A stretch of DNA of 64,000 nt from the NCBI GenBank assembly GCA_017308235.1, contig JAFKFL010000016.1, positions 1 to 64,000 of the forward strand, read 5' to 3'. Position 1 is the stretch's first letter. Each line of letters begins with the position of its first letter. The notes under the pieces are model-generated. The model had not been told where the DNA came from, did not search any database, and worked only from the letters and a program-made list of their open reading frames with translations. Origin of the DNA: Alphaproteobacteria bacterium (lineage in GTDB: Bacteria; Pseudomonadota; Alphaproteobacteria; Reyranellales; Reyranellaceae). The position numbers were made by a program, and so were the translations under genes. Of the stretch, positions 36,046-45,207 are shown in pieces.

Positions 36046-37635
36046 TCAGCGTGGCGGAGCATCTGCGGCTGCGGGCGCGAACAGCTTACTCGAAGCGGCC
36101 TCCTGAACGATCACCGCCGCATCTTCTGACAGCAAAAACCCGCGCGCCTCGACGTCCTCCGCGGCGATCCGGACCCGGTTCACGTAATCGTCGCGGCCGT
36201 GATAGCGCTCCTCGATCGAAGGGCGGGGCTCGCCCGTGCGTTCTCGTTCCGCTTTCGTCGCCGCGAATGGCGTGAAGGATCCGACCAGCATGCAGGTGAA
36301 CGTCTGCGGCTGGTTCTGTCCGCCGTTGGTACCGGTCGGCACCGCGATATCCGGCAGCCGCACGCCACCGAGCGCGTTGCCATCTCGATCCCGCTTCGGC
36401 ACCTGGATCACGGCGGCGGAAAGCCGGGACGGGGCACGCAGCGCGGGCGGCTCGCCGGTCGCAGGCTCGAGTGGCATCAACTCGCTCGCGGGCGGCTCGG
36501 CGTTGTGGCTCACCCAGGCATCGAGGCGCAGCAGCAAGGCTCGCGATACGGGGGCCCAATCGAGGCGACCGGGCGGCAACGTGCACGTCGGCACCTGCGT
36601 AACGACGACATGCGACCCGCCGGCGATATCGTACATCCGCACATTGGCGGGCAGCGGCCGATCCGCGGTCCCGGATTCGCCCGTGCGACCCAGCGAGGCG
36701 CGCAGCGAGTAGTAGTCGGTGGTCGAACTGACCAGCAGCATCTTCGGCGGGACCTCGCCCCGCGCCTCGACCTTGGCGATGGTCTCGCCGATCGTGAGCG
36801 GCCCGTCATTCACGCCGGGAAAATCCGGATCGGCGAAGGTGGGAGCCCCCGCGCCGCTCGAATCCGGTCCGGTGCCCATCTGCAGGATCGGGAGAAGGCC
36901 CGCTGCGGAAACAAAGACGTGCATTCCATCGAATAGGCGCCGATCGCCCACCATGTTGAAGCCGTCCAGCAGAAAGGTCTTCAGGAACCGTCCGTCCTGG
37001 GACCTGCCGCTCGCGAGCACGCGGTTGATCGCTCCCTTGAGCGGGTTGGGCATTCCGGCGCTGTCGGCGGCCGCGTGAGCTAGGAAGTCCGCGGCGTCGC
37101 GCACGATCGCGAAGCCCACGCCCTCGACGTAGCGTGTCTTGCGGTCGGCATCGACGAACGAAGGCAGGTCCGCGTCATGTCCGAGCTCCCAATACACTTC
37201 GGCAACCGTGAAGCCGTGGTCCTGGAGAAAGCCGGTGCCCTGCTCCAGCGTTCCGGAGAGAAACGGCAGATCGCGCGGCGAGTTGTAGAGCGCCTCGGCG
37301 TTGGCGCCGCCACGGTTGGGCACGTCCACCAGCAATGCACCGTTACCTGCGCGGGGAGCCGCCGGCATGATCAGAATGATCTTCGCCGAGTAGGCGACGC
37401 GCCCGCGGTCATTGCGCGCGGCCTTGTCGATCCCCGGAATAACCTCCTGCGGCGACAGATCGCCGTGGATCCTGCCCTGCCAAATCACATAGTCGCCGGC
37501 CCGAAACGTGCCGTACGGCTGCTTCGACGCGAACTCGATTCGGGTGACTTCCGCGATCGCAGACCGCACCGTGGCGATGAGGCTGAGTAAGCAGAACAGA
37601 AACACCACCGTGGGCCCGTTTGGGCGGTGCGGCAT
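36046..37635 (-). CDS. Alpha/beta-hydrolase domain-containing secreted protein
   Basis: 529 residues with an N-terminal signal or membrane segment (TVVFLFCLLSLIATVRSAIA). The rest matches the large secreted alpha/beta hydrolase-type family: IILIMPAAPRAGNGALLVDV, VEGVGFAIVRDAADFLAH, LASGRSQDGRFLKTFLLDGF with a likely nucleophilic Ser in GRSQDG, and DIAGGSHVVVTQVPTC with a likely His. Substrate unknown. The ATG chosen has GGGAGGA six bases before it. Its 3' end borders the aldolase remnant. Confidence 0.75.
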   Translation of the reverse strand: MPHRPNGPTVVFLFCLLSLIATVRSAIAEVTRIEFASKQPYGTFRAGDYVIWQGRIHGDLSPQEVIPGIDKAARNDRGRVAYSAKIILIMPAAPRAGNGALLVDVPNRGGANAEALYNSPRDLPFLSGTLEQGTGFLQDHGFTVAEVYWELGHDADLPSFVDADRKTRYVEGVGFAIVRDAADFLAHAAADSAGMPNPLKGAINRVLASGRSQDGRFLKTFLLDGFNMVGDRRLFDGMHVFVSAAGLLPILQMGTGPDSSGAGAPTFADPDFPGVNDGPLTIGETIAKVEARGEVPPKMLLVSSTTDYYSLRASLGRTGESGTADRPLPANVRMYDIAGGSHVVVTQVPTCTLPPGRLDWAPVSRALLLRLDAWVSHNAEPPASELMPLEPATGEPPALRAPSRLSAAVIQVPKRDRDGNALGGVRLPDIAVPTGTNGGQNQPQTFTCMLVGSFTPFAATKAERERTGEPRPSIEERYHGRDDYVNRVRIAAEDVEARGFLLSEDAAVIVQEAASSKLFAPAAADAPPR

Positions 37636-37751
37636 TGGAATCCTCCCAGGATGGCAGCGGTGCCACTTCGATTCTCCGAGAACCCTCAACAGAAGGTGAC
37701 ATGGTGGACCGGCAATTTCTCACCGGTCCATCGCCTGTCGCGAAGAACTTC

Positions 37752-38270
37752 TCACTCCATCCAGTAGTCGATGTCGGTCTGATTGGCATTGATGCCAGCC
37801 GTCGGCTCGGATGGGCCATGGCTACTAATGATGCCACGCATTCTGGCGAAGCTACCTGTGCCTCCAGTAATGACGCCCGATGTCATGTTTGTAAGCTTCC
37901 CGTCTCCACCGCTTTGGGCGACCAGGGATGTCCTGACAAAAAACTTCTCCCCATTCTCCAGCACCCACACGTTGTAGATGATGGCGGGTCCATTGTTGTC
38001 GATGTAGTCCGACATGCCGCGCGTCCACTGCTCCTTCAACTTCTGCCCGTTGATGACGGGGGCATCGGTCCCATAGGTCCGCCGAATTTCGAAGAGCCGA
38101 GCTTGATGTCCCGGAATATCGCCAACATCGACTATATGTTGTTGGGTGTATGTCGTGTGAGTTGCCGGGGTATTGTAGCTGACGTGTAGCTTTTGCTGGG
38201 CCGTGGCCACCGGAGCGATCAGAACCATTCCGATCGTAATCGTCATTCCCAGCGCGATATCGCGGACCAT
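37752..38270 (-). CDS. Hypothetical secreted protein
   Basis: 172 residues with a signal peptide (ALGMTITIGMVLIAPVATAQ). The mature part contains VGDIPGHQARLFEIRRTYGT, ENGEKFFVRTSLVAQSG and GVITGGTGSFARMRGI. The last motif, a Gly-rich 'GGTG.F..m.G' turn, occurs in allene-oxide-cyclase/dirigent-like beta barrels, so a barrel fold is possible (inference). AGAGGT lies before the ATG used. It is transcribed away from the LysR gene at 38397, which may regulate it. Confidence 0.6.
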   Translation of the reverse strand: MVRDIALGMTITIGMVLIAPVATAQQKLHVSYNTPATHTTYTQQHIVDVGDIPGHQARLFEIRRTYGTDAPVINGQKLKEQWTRGMSDYIDNNGPAIIYNVWVLENGEKFFVRTSLVAQSGGDGKLTNMTSGVITGGTGSFARMRGIISSHGPSEPTAGINANQTDIDYWME

Positions 38271-38396
38271 GCGTGACCTCTGGTGTTGGAACCCCGCCCG
38301 GGTTGAACCGTGCGCGAGCTGAAGCATTCATGTTCTGAACCTGCCGGATCGGTTGGCGTGGCGGGAGCCGCGATCTTGCGCTGTCACTCGGCAGGA

Positions 38397-39374
38397 ATGC
38401 ATAACATCGGCATGTTTGACTGGAACGATCTGCGCCACCTGCTCGCGGTGGCGCGTCATGGCAGCACGCTTGCGGCCGCGAAGGCGTTGGGTGTGAACCA
38501 ATCCACGGTACAGCGGCGGCTCGTGGCCCTTGAAAGGGCGCTCGATTGCAGCCTCGTCGAGCGCCATCCGACCGGACACCGGCTGACTGAGATCGGGCAA
38601 CAGTTGTGTGCCCACGCGGAGCGGATCGAGCACGAGGCGATCGCGATCGCGCGCCATGTCGCGTCCTCCGACAAAGGTATGGTCGGGCGGATCCGCATGA
38701 CATGCTCGACCGTCGTCGGGCAGCGTTTAATGACCTCCGGGCTGATTGAAGAATTCAATGCGCGTCATCCCGGCCTCACGGTCGAGTTCATTATGTCCGA
38801 GCGCGTGCTCAGCCTGGCAAATGGCGATGCCGATCTGGCGATCCGCGGCGGTGACCCCACTGATGAAACGCTCATCGGCAAGAAAGTGGCCGACATCGCC
38901 TGGGGTCTCTACGCATCGCGCGCCTATGTGCAGCGCCACGGTGCGCCAGCGTCGGCCGAGGAGCTCAGTCGCCACAGCATTATCGGTTTCGTCGATGGGA
39001 TGGCGGAGCACAGGGCGGCGCGCTGGCTGCGATCAAAAGCGCCCCGCACGCAGATCCACGCCGAGTGCGGGAATGTGCCGAGTGCCTTCCTTGCGGTGAA
39101 AACCGGAGCCTGCCTCGGACCGCTACCGATGCTGCTCGCCGATATGGATGATGAGTTGCTGTGCGTGCTCGGTCCCATTCGGGACCTGAGTTATCCAATG
39201 TACCTGCTCACGCACAGAGACCTGCGCCGGGTCCCTCGCATCAGCGCGTTCTTCGATTTCTGCTCGAGCCGGCTGCGGCCGGTGTTGATGGGAACGCTGG
39301 CCCGGTCGGACAGAACCGCGGCGGCGCCGCCGTCTCGCAGAAGATCTCGAGAATTGACCAATCGATACCGATAG
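38397..39374 (+). CDS. LysR-family transcriptional regulator
   Basis: 325 residues. The N-terminal winged helix (MFDWNDLRHLLAVARHGSTL, AAAKALGVNQSTVQRRLVAL) is of the type found in regulators beginning with FDWNDLR; the C-terminal ligand-binding domain has RIRMTCSTVVGQRLM and GDADLAIRGGDP. Start at this ATG or at 38412 (MFDWND). It is divergent from the secreted protein, and the 126 bases between them are the likely control region. Confidence 0.9.
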   Translation: MHNIGMFDWNDLRHLLAVARHGSTLAAAKALGVNQSTVQRRLVALERALDCSLVERHPTGHRLTEIGQQLCAHAERIEHEAIAIARHVASSDKGMVGRIRMTCSTVVGQRLMTSGLIEEFNARHPGLTVEFIMSERVLSLANGDADLAIRGGDPTDETLIGKKVADIAWGLYASRAYVQRHGAPASAEELSRHSIIGFVDGMAEHRAARWLRSKAPRTQIHAECGNVPSAFLAVKTGACLGPLPMLLADMDDELLCVLGPIRDLSYPMYLLTHRDLRRVPRISAFFDFCSSRLRPVLMGTLARSDRTAAAPPSRRRSRELTNRYR

Positions 39375-39379
39375 CCCGC

Positions 39380-40036
39380 TTAGATGTCACTCGGGGGCGC
39401 ACCAGGTTCTGCTGCATACGCCCGTACCAAGGACACCAATTCCTCCTCGAAGGCGGGGGTGGCGAGGTGTTTAGCGTCGCCTCGGGCGGCGGCGGCGAGG
39501 GCGCCGTTCATGGCGCTGGTCAGGACGAAGAGACGAAGCGGCGAGAGTCGAGCGGGGAACAGGGCGTCGTCGTTGCCGGCCAGCAGTGCCGCCACTGCCT
39601 CGACGGGGCGCGCCAGTTCCTGGCCGAGCCCGGCCGCCACCAGAGTGTCGAAGGCGATCCGCCGCATGTTCCGCCGTGCCGCATAGACCTCGATCAAGGC
39701 GCGGATGGCCAGCCTGTCGGGCTCCGTCGCCCGTTGCCCATTTGATGCTCGCCCCTCCAGCGCCGCCGATAAGGCTTGGGTGACCGCGGCGGCGTGGTGG
39801 TCGAGCTCGCGCCGCGCGAGGGCGACCAGAACCGCCTGCTTGCCATCGAAATACTGGTAGAGCGTGGAAACGCCGACGCCGGCACGTTCGGCCACGCGAT
39901 TGGTGGTGAAGGCCGCCGGACCGCCGGCCTCCAGAACCTGAGCTCCGGCCTCCAGGATCACCTCGACCTTGGCCAGCGCCCGCTGTTGGCGAGGGATTCG
40001 TCGTTCCGGAACAGAGACTTGTCGGGTCGTACCCAT
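39380..40036 (-). CDS. TetR/AcrR-family regulator
   Basis: 218 residues. The N-terminal helix-turn-helix is FTTNRVAERAGVGVSTLYQY preceded by RALAKVEVILEAGAQVLEAG. The C-terminal ligand domain is variable. An upstream in-frame start at 40132 would run into the divergent hydrolase gene; the ATG 32 codons in is preferred. Divergent from the alpha/beta hydrolase at 40102 with 65 bases in between, so it probably represses that gene and itself. Confidence 0.88.
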   Translation of the reverse strand: MGTTRQVSVPERRIPRQQRALAKVEVILEAGAQVLEAGGPAAFTTNRVAERAGVGVSTLYQYFDGKQAVLVALARRELDHHAAAVTQALSAALEGRASNGQRATEPDRLAIRALIEVYAARRNMRRIAFDTLVAAGLGQELARPVEAVAALLAGNDDALFPARLSPLRLFVLTSAMNGALAAAARGDAKHLATPAFEEELVSLVRAYAAEPGAPPSDI

Positions 40037-40101
40037 CGGCGGCGAGGTCCTTGCGAAAGCGGAGTAAGGGGAGGCGGAGGCCGCAGGTAAGCTGCGGGCG
40101 A

Positions 40102-41013
40102 ATGGTTCGAGGTTCAACGCCGATCGCGGCACCGAGGCCGAACGAGGGGACGGCCAGCCGTTTTCTCACCCTGCCCGACGGGGCGCGCGCCCGCTATTGG
40201 GACGCGCCGGCGCATCAGCCTGACGCGCCGACGGTGTTGCTGCTGCACGGGGCGAACCTGGCCATCGAGGTCTGGGAGCCCTGGTTCGACCGGCTGGCCG
40301 GACGATTTCGGCTCGTCGCGGTCGACCTGCCGGGGCACGGTCGGACCACAAATACGACGGCGTATGCGAGCGCGGCCAAGGGGGCGGCGAGCTTCGTGGA
40401 CGACTTCGCCACGGCGCTCGGGCTGGATCGGCCCTTTGCGCTCGTCGGACACTCGTTTGGCGGCGAGGTCGCGTGGCGGTTTTCGCTGAAACGTCCCGCG
40501 CGGGTGTCCAGGCTGGCGCTGATAGCGCCGGCGGGCCTGGCAGAGCCGGGCGGCGCGCAACGCGCACTCTATCGATTGGTGCGCGCACCTTGGGGTCCAC
40601 TGGCCCTGCGACTGCTCGCCACCCGCGACCGCTTCGCCAAGGGGTTGGCAAGCAACGCCCACGATCCGCGCACCATAACGCCCGAGTTGGCGGACGTACT
40701 GTGGCGGTTCAGCCGCGCGGGCGCGAACCCGAACGCGGCGATCGCCAGAATCCGCGCCCTCAGCGTCGAGAGCGACACAACGGTGCGCCTTGGAGACGTC
40801 AGAGCGCCGACGCTGCTGTTCTGGGGCCGGCAAGACGCGGTCTTCCCACCGGCGCTCGCTGACTGCTTCGCCGCGGCCATTCCCGGAGCCCGGGTGGTCT
40901 TCTTCGATGCCTGCGGCCACTTCCCCATGCTCGAGGCGGCCGAGGCGAGCGCTGACCAGCTGGCGGCATTCCTGGAGGCCGCGCCGGAAAGGACGATTCC
41001 TGCAGGCACGTGA
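40102..41013 (+). CDS. Alpha/beta-fold hydrolase
   Basis: 303 residues. Classic fold: TVLLLHGANLAIEVWEPWFD with the oxyanion-hole HG, VAVDLPGHGRTTNT, FALVGHSFGGEVAWRFSLKR with the nucleophile Ser in GHSFGG, Asp in LLFWGRQDAVFPP and His in DACGHFPMLEA. Esterase- or dehalogenase-like; substrate unknown. Likely controlled by the divergent TetR gene. A fragment beginning MRRSVVLAVPLVGAGIAT overlaps the stop by one base and ends after 18 codons; it looks like a relic. Confidence 0.9.
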   Translation: MVRGSTPIAAPRPNEGTASRFLTLPDGARARYWDAPAHQPDAPTVLLLHGANLAIEVWEPWFDRLAGRFRLVAVDLPGHGRTTNTTAYASAAKGAASFVDDFATALGLDRPFALVGHSFGGEVAWRFSLKRPARVSRLALIAPAGLAEPGGAQRALYRLVRAPWGPLALRLLATRDRFAKGLASNAHDPRTITPELADVLWRFSRAGANPNAAIARIRALSVESDTTVRLGDVRAPTLLFWGRQDAVFPPALADCFAAAIPGARVVFFDACGHFPMLEAAEASADQLAAFLEAAPERTIPAGT

Positions 41014-41145
41014 TGCGTCGCTCCGTCGTCTTGGCGGTGCCGCTGGTCGGCGCCGGAATCGCCACCTAGCGGTACGCAGAATGTTTTGGTCCGAATGCAG
41101 CCGCACATCCTGCGTTTGAGATCAATGAAGATCTGACCAAGCATA

Positions 41146-41239
41146 ATGAGCGACGGCCGCACCTACGACCAGGCCTGCGCGCTGCGCGCCGTCACCTCGA
41201 CCGGAGGCATGACCGCCGGCGACTACCGGTTCGACCACG
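41146..41239 (+). repeat. guaA-like fragment (codons about 454-485)
   Basis: Matches guaA 30133-30227 with high identity in the first 60 bases (GACGGCCGCACCTACGACCA) and balanced small indels after that. Same orientation as guaA. It sits between the alpha/beta hydrolase and the DUF1127 gene. Confidence 0.75.
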
Positions 41240-41242
41240 GTC

Positions 41243-41395
41243 TCAAGCCCGCCAGAAGGGCTTGTTGATCTCCCGGTGCGCGTCGGCCTGCGAGCAGCCG
41301 ATGTCCCGGAGCTCCCTGTCCGACATCCGCGCCAGTTGCCTGCGGCCACGCGCTCGCCGGCGCCAATCGTCAAGGCAGCGGTGCCATCCGGACAT
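41243..41395 (-). CDS. DUF1127 small protein
   Basis: 50 residues: [20 protein letters not shown] followed by [20 protein letters not shown], the DUF1127 core. DUF1127 proteins in alphaproteobacteria are small Arg-rich proteins, some linked to phosphate and RNA regulation. The start is taken at the ATG with AAGG five bases upstream. It starts directly beside the guaA fragment, with its stop codon four bases from it. Confidence 0.8.
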   Translation of the reverse strand: MSGWHRCLDDWRRRARGRRQLARMSDRELRDIGCSQADAHREINKPFWRA

Positions 41396-41516
41396 CATCA
41401 CCTTGTTCTCGGGATGGACGTGACCAACGAAGTGCGAGAGGAAACGATTCAGACCCATCCGGGGCCTCCCACCGCGTCCCGGAAACGCTGATAAAAAAGC
41501 CAAAGGCACTCGAAGA

Positions 41517-42293
41517 CTACCGGCCGACAGAATTGCGAAAACGGATTTCGTCGGATATGCGGCCGCAGGGCAGTGATGCAACCTGCCCTTCGCGGCCGTC
41601 GGTCGGGGGCGCGCCCTCGATGCCGAACGTTGTGGCGAGTCCTCTAACGCCAACAGGAGTCACGACGAGCGCGCGGCTATCCCGGATATGCTCGACCCAA
41701 TCGTGCTCGAGAGCGTGATGAAGAATGGCAGCGCCGACCGCCCCGGCCAGATGCGGCCGGCGCTCGCTCCAGTCGAGACAAGGGCGACAGAACACTCGGC
41801 GCTTGGAGGCGAGGCGAAGATCGACGCCGAACTCATCGAAGAATGACCGACCGGTATCGGTTAGTTGTCCACCATCCTCATCGAGCAGAATAAACGACTG
41901 TTGGACCAGCCGTTCGGCGATCGCGACGGCGATGCGGCCGGCCATGTGGTCATAGCACGTGCGCGCGTGTCGGAGTGTTTCTCCGCCGCGCCAGAGATTG
42001 CGCTGCCGGGCGGGGCCTTCCTGAGCCACGACCATGAGACCTTCCAGCATGCGCGCGACGAGCGGAGAGGCCAGGCGGAAATATCGTCGCCGGCCGTGCT
42101 TTTCGAGTGTGAGCAGTCCGGCGTCGCTGAGTTTCGCAAGATGGCCACTCGCTGTCTGCGGCGCCACGCCAGACACATAGGCGAGCTCCGAGGCGGTCAA
42201 TGTTCGGCCATCCATCAGCGCGCTAAGCATGTTGGCACGCGCCGGATCGCCGACGAGTGCTGCGACCTGGGCGATTTTGGGTCCCGTGTCCAT
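41517..42293 (-). CDS. ArsR-family winged-helix regulator
   Basis: 258 residues. The N-terminal ArsR winged helix is GDPARANMLSALMDGRTLTA, SELAYVSGVAPQTASGHLAK, LEKHGRRRYFRLAS. No obvious metal-binding CVC motif. The C-terminal half includes VFCRPCLDWSERRPHLAGAV, a Cys/Trp motif shared by this longer ArsR group (a C-x2-C spacing is seen), which may bind a ligand. Divergent from the MFS exporter at 42400 with 106 bases between them, hence probably its repressor. Confidence 0.88.
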   Translation of the reverse strand: MDTGPKIAQVAALVGDPARANMLSALMDGRTLTASELAYVSGVAPQTASGHLAKLSDAGLLTLEKHGRRRYFRLASPLVARMLEGLMVVAQEGPARQRNLWRGGETLRHARTCYDHMAGRIAVAIAERLVQQSFILLDEDGGQLTDTGRSFFDEFGVDLRLASKRRVFCRPCLDWSERRPHLAGAVGAAILHHALEHDWVEHIRDSRALVVTPVGVRGLATTFGIEGAPPTDGREGQVASLPCGRISDEIRFRNSVGR

Positions 42294-42399
42294 GTCGGTC
42301 TCCTACGCCGACAAGAACACAGCGCCAAGGACAAGTACTTCGGCCAAGACCGTAGTAGTTCCGCGAGACTGGTTCGATCACGGGACATAAGTATGATCA

Positions 42400-43815
42400 A
42401 TGCAAACAACTTCGCTCGACACGAGGCGGCCGGAACAAGCCCCCTCCGACAACACGTCACCGCGTTCGCACCGCGCGAGGACGCTGGCGCTTGCGGCCAT
42501 GAGCCTCGGCCTTGGCGTGGTGCAGCTCGACATCACCATCGTCAATACCGCGCTGAGCAGCATCGGCACCTCGCTCGGCGGTAGCGTCGCCGAGCTGCAG
42601 TGGGTGGTGACCGCCTATACCGTCACGTTCGCCGCCTTCATCTTGACCGCCGGCGCGCTCGGTGACCGCCTCGGCGCCAAACGGATTTTCATAGCGGGCT
42701 TTGCCATCTTCACGTTGGCATCGCTGGCCTGTGCGCTGGCGCCGTCGGCGACGTTCCTGATCGCGGCGCGCGCTGTGCAGGGTCTGGGCGCGGCGATCCT
42801 GGTGCCGAATTCGCTCACGCTGCTCAATCACGCCTATGCCGATCCGAAGGCGCGCGGCCGCGCGGTCGGCATCTGGGCCGCAGGCGCCGCCGTCGCACTA
42901 ACCGCGGGGCCGTTCGTCGGCGGCGTGCTGATCACGCTGGTCGGCTGGCGCTGGATCTTTCTGGTCAACCTGCCGATCGGCGCCGCCGGCCTCTGGCTCG
43001 CCTGGCGTTATGCCGAGGAGACGCCGCGGCTCGCGCAGCGCGAGATCGATCTGCCGGGCCAGCTCGCGGCGATCACGGCGCTCGGCGCGCTGGCCGGCGC
43101 CCTGATCGAGGGCGGCGCGCTCGGCTGGAGCCATCCGCTCGTCATCGGGGGCTTCGCGGCGGCGGCCGTGGCCGGACTCCTGTTCGTGTGGCGCGAGGCC
43201 CGCGCGCCGCAACCGATGCTGCCGCTCTCGCTGTTTGGCCATCGTCTGTTCGCGCTGAGCGCGCTGGTCGGGCTTCTCTTCAACATCGCCTTCTACGGCC
43301 TGATCTTCGTGCTCAGTCTCTACTTCCAGGAGGTCAACGCCTGGTCGCCGTTCGCAACGGGCCTTGCCTTCGTGCCCATGATGGCGATGGTGCTGCCCGC
43401 CAACCTCGTCACCGCATCGGTCAGCGAGCGCCTCGGCGCCCCACAAACCATCGCGCTGGCTTCGGCGATCACCGCCGCGGGCTGCGTTGCGCTGCTGCCC
43501 ATGGCGCCGGGCATGAGTTACTGGGCGATCGGCGCGCAGCTCGTCGTCTTCGGCGGCGGGCTCGGCCTGCTCGTGCCGTCTTTGACCTCAACATTGCTCG
43601 GCAGTGTCGAGAAGTCGCGATCCGGCATCGCCGCGGGCGTGCTGAACGCGACGCGGCAAACAGGCAGCGTGCTTGGGGTGGCCCTGTTCGGCTCGCTGGT
43701 CGGAGGAGACAACGCGTTCATTGCGGGCGCACATGCTTCGCTCGTAATATCGGCCGCTGTGTTGCTCGCAGGTGCGGTCGCGATCTGGCATGGCCGGGCA
43801 AAGGCGGGACGATGA
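42400..43815 (+). CDS. DHA2-like MFS exporter
   Basis: 471 residues with 14 predicted membrane segments. Motifs VQLDITIVNTALSSIGTSLG, GALGDRLGAKRIFIAGFAIF (motif A), AARAVQGLGAAILVPNSLTL and AGPFVGGVLITLVGWRWIF (motif C) place it in the EmrB/QacA-like drug:proton antiporters. Likely exports an organic toxic compound. Probably regulated by the divergent ArsR protein. Confidence 0.92.
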   Translation: MQTTSLDTRRPEQAPSDNTSPRSHRARTLALAAMSLGLGVVQLDITIVNTALSSIGTSLGGSVAELQWVVTAYTVTFAAFILTAGALGDRLGAKRIFIAGFAIFTLASLACALAPSATFLIAARAVQGLGAAILVPNSLTLLNHAYADPKARGRAVGIWAAGAAVALTAGPFVGGVLITLVGWRWIFLVNLPIGAAGLWLAWRYAEETPRLAQREIDLPGQLAAITALGALAGALIEGGALGWSHPLVIGGFAAAAVAGLLFVWREARAPQPMLPLSLFGHRLFALSALVGLLFNIAFYGLIFVLSLYFQEVNAWSPFATGLAFVPMMAMVLPANLVTASVSERLGAPQTIALASAITAAGCVALLPMAPGMSYWAIGAQLVVFGGGLGLLVPSLTSTLLGSVEKSRSGIAAGVLNATRQTGSVLGVALFGSLVGGDNAFIAGAHASLVISAAVLLAGAVAIWHGRAKAGR

Positions 43816-43869
43816 AGGCGTGGTTTCGACCAATCGTCGTCAATAGTGGCCGAAGCCGCGCCGAATTCG

Positions 43870-43907
43870 CTGGTCGAGTCGTTGCGCGAGCTCTTCAAGG
43901 ACGAGGT
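43870..43907 (+). repeat. guaA-like fragment (codons about 366-378)
   Basis: 38 bases equal to guaA 29868-29905 with one mismatch (TTGCGCGAGCTCTTCAAGGA). Same orientation as guaA. It lies between the MFS gene and the convergent acyl-CoA dehydrogenase-like gene, within about 115 bases of otherwise empty DNA. Confidence 0.7.
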
Positions 43908-43930
43908 AGAGGTCGCAATAGGTTCCAAAG

Positions 43931-45064
43931 CTAGAAAATGTTCTCCGGCGCCACGCCAAGCATGACCTGACCGACCGTCTCGTAGTGCAGGATGCGCCCC
44001 TGGCCCTGTTGCGCGACCGTGTCGATGTCGCGCAGGCGGCGTTCGAACGGATTTTCCTCGAACACTGCCATCGAGCCGCAATCGTGAAACAGCGTATTGA
44101 CGATCTCCCGCGACGACTGAATGGCCCAGGTGGAGGCGAGCCGCAGGCGGGTTCGTTGATCCATGTCCATCTCGCCGCGTTCCCCGATCGTTTCCAACGC
44201 TTCGTCCGCCGCCGCGTGAAGGAAATAGCGCGCGGACCGCCACCTCGCCTCGGATTGCGCCACGTGGCTCTGGACGACGTTGTTCTCCACCATCGGTTTG
44301 CCCGCGCCGCGGCGAACCGTTTCCCGCGGCAGGCTCAGGAACGCGTCCATCGTGGCGCGGGCAATGCCAAGGGCGACGCCACCGAACGCGATCGAATAGA
44401 GCTGGGTGCTGGTGAAACGATAAAGCGGACTGTCGCTGCGGCGGTCGCGCGGATCGTCGCGATAGACGGCGTGCTCGTGCGGAATGAACAGATTGTCGAC
44501 GGAATACTCGTTGCTGGCCGTGCCGCGCAGTCCCAGCGTGTGCCAGATATCGTGGAAAGTGGCGCTCGATTTGGGATAGAGAAAGGTTTTCGTTTCCCTG
44601 GTGCCCGCGACCCTGAGATGCGCGCCGAGCCAGGTGGCGTTCTGACTGCCGCTCATGAAACGCCATTTTCCAGTGATGCGGTACCCGCCTTCCACGGGTG
44701 TGGCTTCGTAGGGTGAACCGGGAGGTCCCCAGGCGACGATCCCGTCCGGCCGGCCAAAAATTTCCTGGGCAATCTCCGGAAGGAGATAGGCGCTCGTGGT
44801 CGCGCAGCCGTTGCTTTGGCCCACCACCCACCCGGTGGATCCATCCGCATAGGCAAGCGCCTCGGTCACCTGGGCGAAGATCGAGGGTTTAAGCTCCATT
44901 CCGCTGACGGCTTTCGTCTTCAGCATGGCGAAGAACCCGCCATCGATCAGGGCCTTGACGACGGGCCTGGTGAGTTGCCGGGTTTCGTCGTGTTCGTCCG
45001 CGGCCGCGACGATCAGGGGCATGAGATCGCGGGCCTTCTGCACCTGCGGATGAACGGTCGGCAT
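43931..45064 (-). CDS. Acyl-CoA dehydrogenase-fold flavin monooxygenase-like protein
   Basis: 377 residues of the acyl-CoA dehydrogenase superfamily in the HsaA/HpaH-like branch: TGWVVGQSNGCATTSAYLLP, GGYRITGKWRFMSGSQNATW, LGLRGTASNEYSVDNLFIPH, and a helical C-terminal domain with RLRLASTWAIQSSREIVNTL. Proteins of this branch work as FMN/FAD-dependent oxygenases on aromatic or polycyclic substrates, rather than on acyl-CoA. The flavin reductase partner is not adjacent. Divergent from a zinc-type/NADPH quinone reductase gene at 45208. Confidence 0.85.
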   Translation of the reverse strand: MPTVHPQVQKARDLMPLIVAAADEHDETRQLTRPVVKALIDGGFFAMLKTKAVSGMELKPSIFAQVTEALAYADGSTGWVVGQSNGCATTSAYLLPEIAQEIFGRPDGIVAWGPPGSPYEATPVEGGYRITGKWRFMSGSQNATWLGAHLRVAGTRETKTFLYPKSSATFHDIWHTLGLRGTASNEYSVDNLFIPHEHAVYRDDPRDRRSDSPLYRFTSTQLYSIAFGGVALGIARATMDAFLSLPRETVRRGAGKPMVENNVVQSHVAQSEARWRSARYFLHAAADEALETIGERGEMDMDQRTRLRLASTWAIQSSREIVNTLFHDCGSMAVFEENPFERRLRDIDTVAQQGQGRILHYETVGQVMLGVAPENIF

Positions 45065-45207
45065 GCTGTATCTCCTGCTTCAGCGAAAGCGCGGCCCGAT
45101 TGATTGCCAACGGGCCGCGCGCTCCTCGCCGAAAGTAATCCAGGAAACCTACCTATGGCTCCAGGCATTGTTCCAGCATCGAGACAAATGCCCCAGGAGA
45201 CAATCAC

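Noticed and set aside
41013-41069. 18-codon ORF after the alpha/beta hydrolase
   Set aside because: Too short, no ribosome site of its own beyond the overlap, and no family similarity; probably a relic.
43518-44831. Long minus-strand open frame overlapping the MFS and oxygenase-like genes
   Set aside because: It runs antisense and out of frame to two well-supported genes and shows no family features. It is a high-GC shadow frame.
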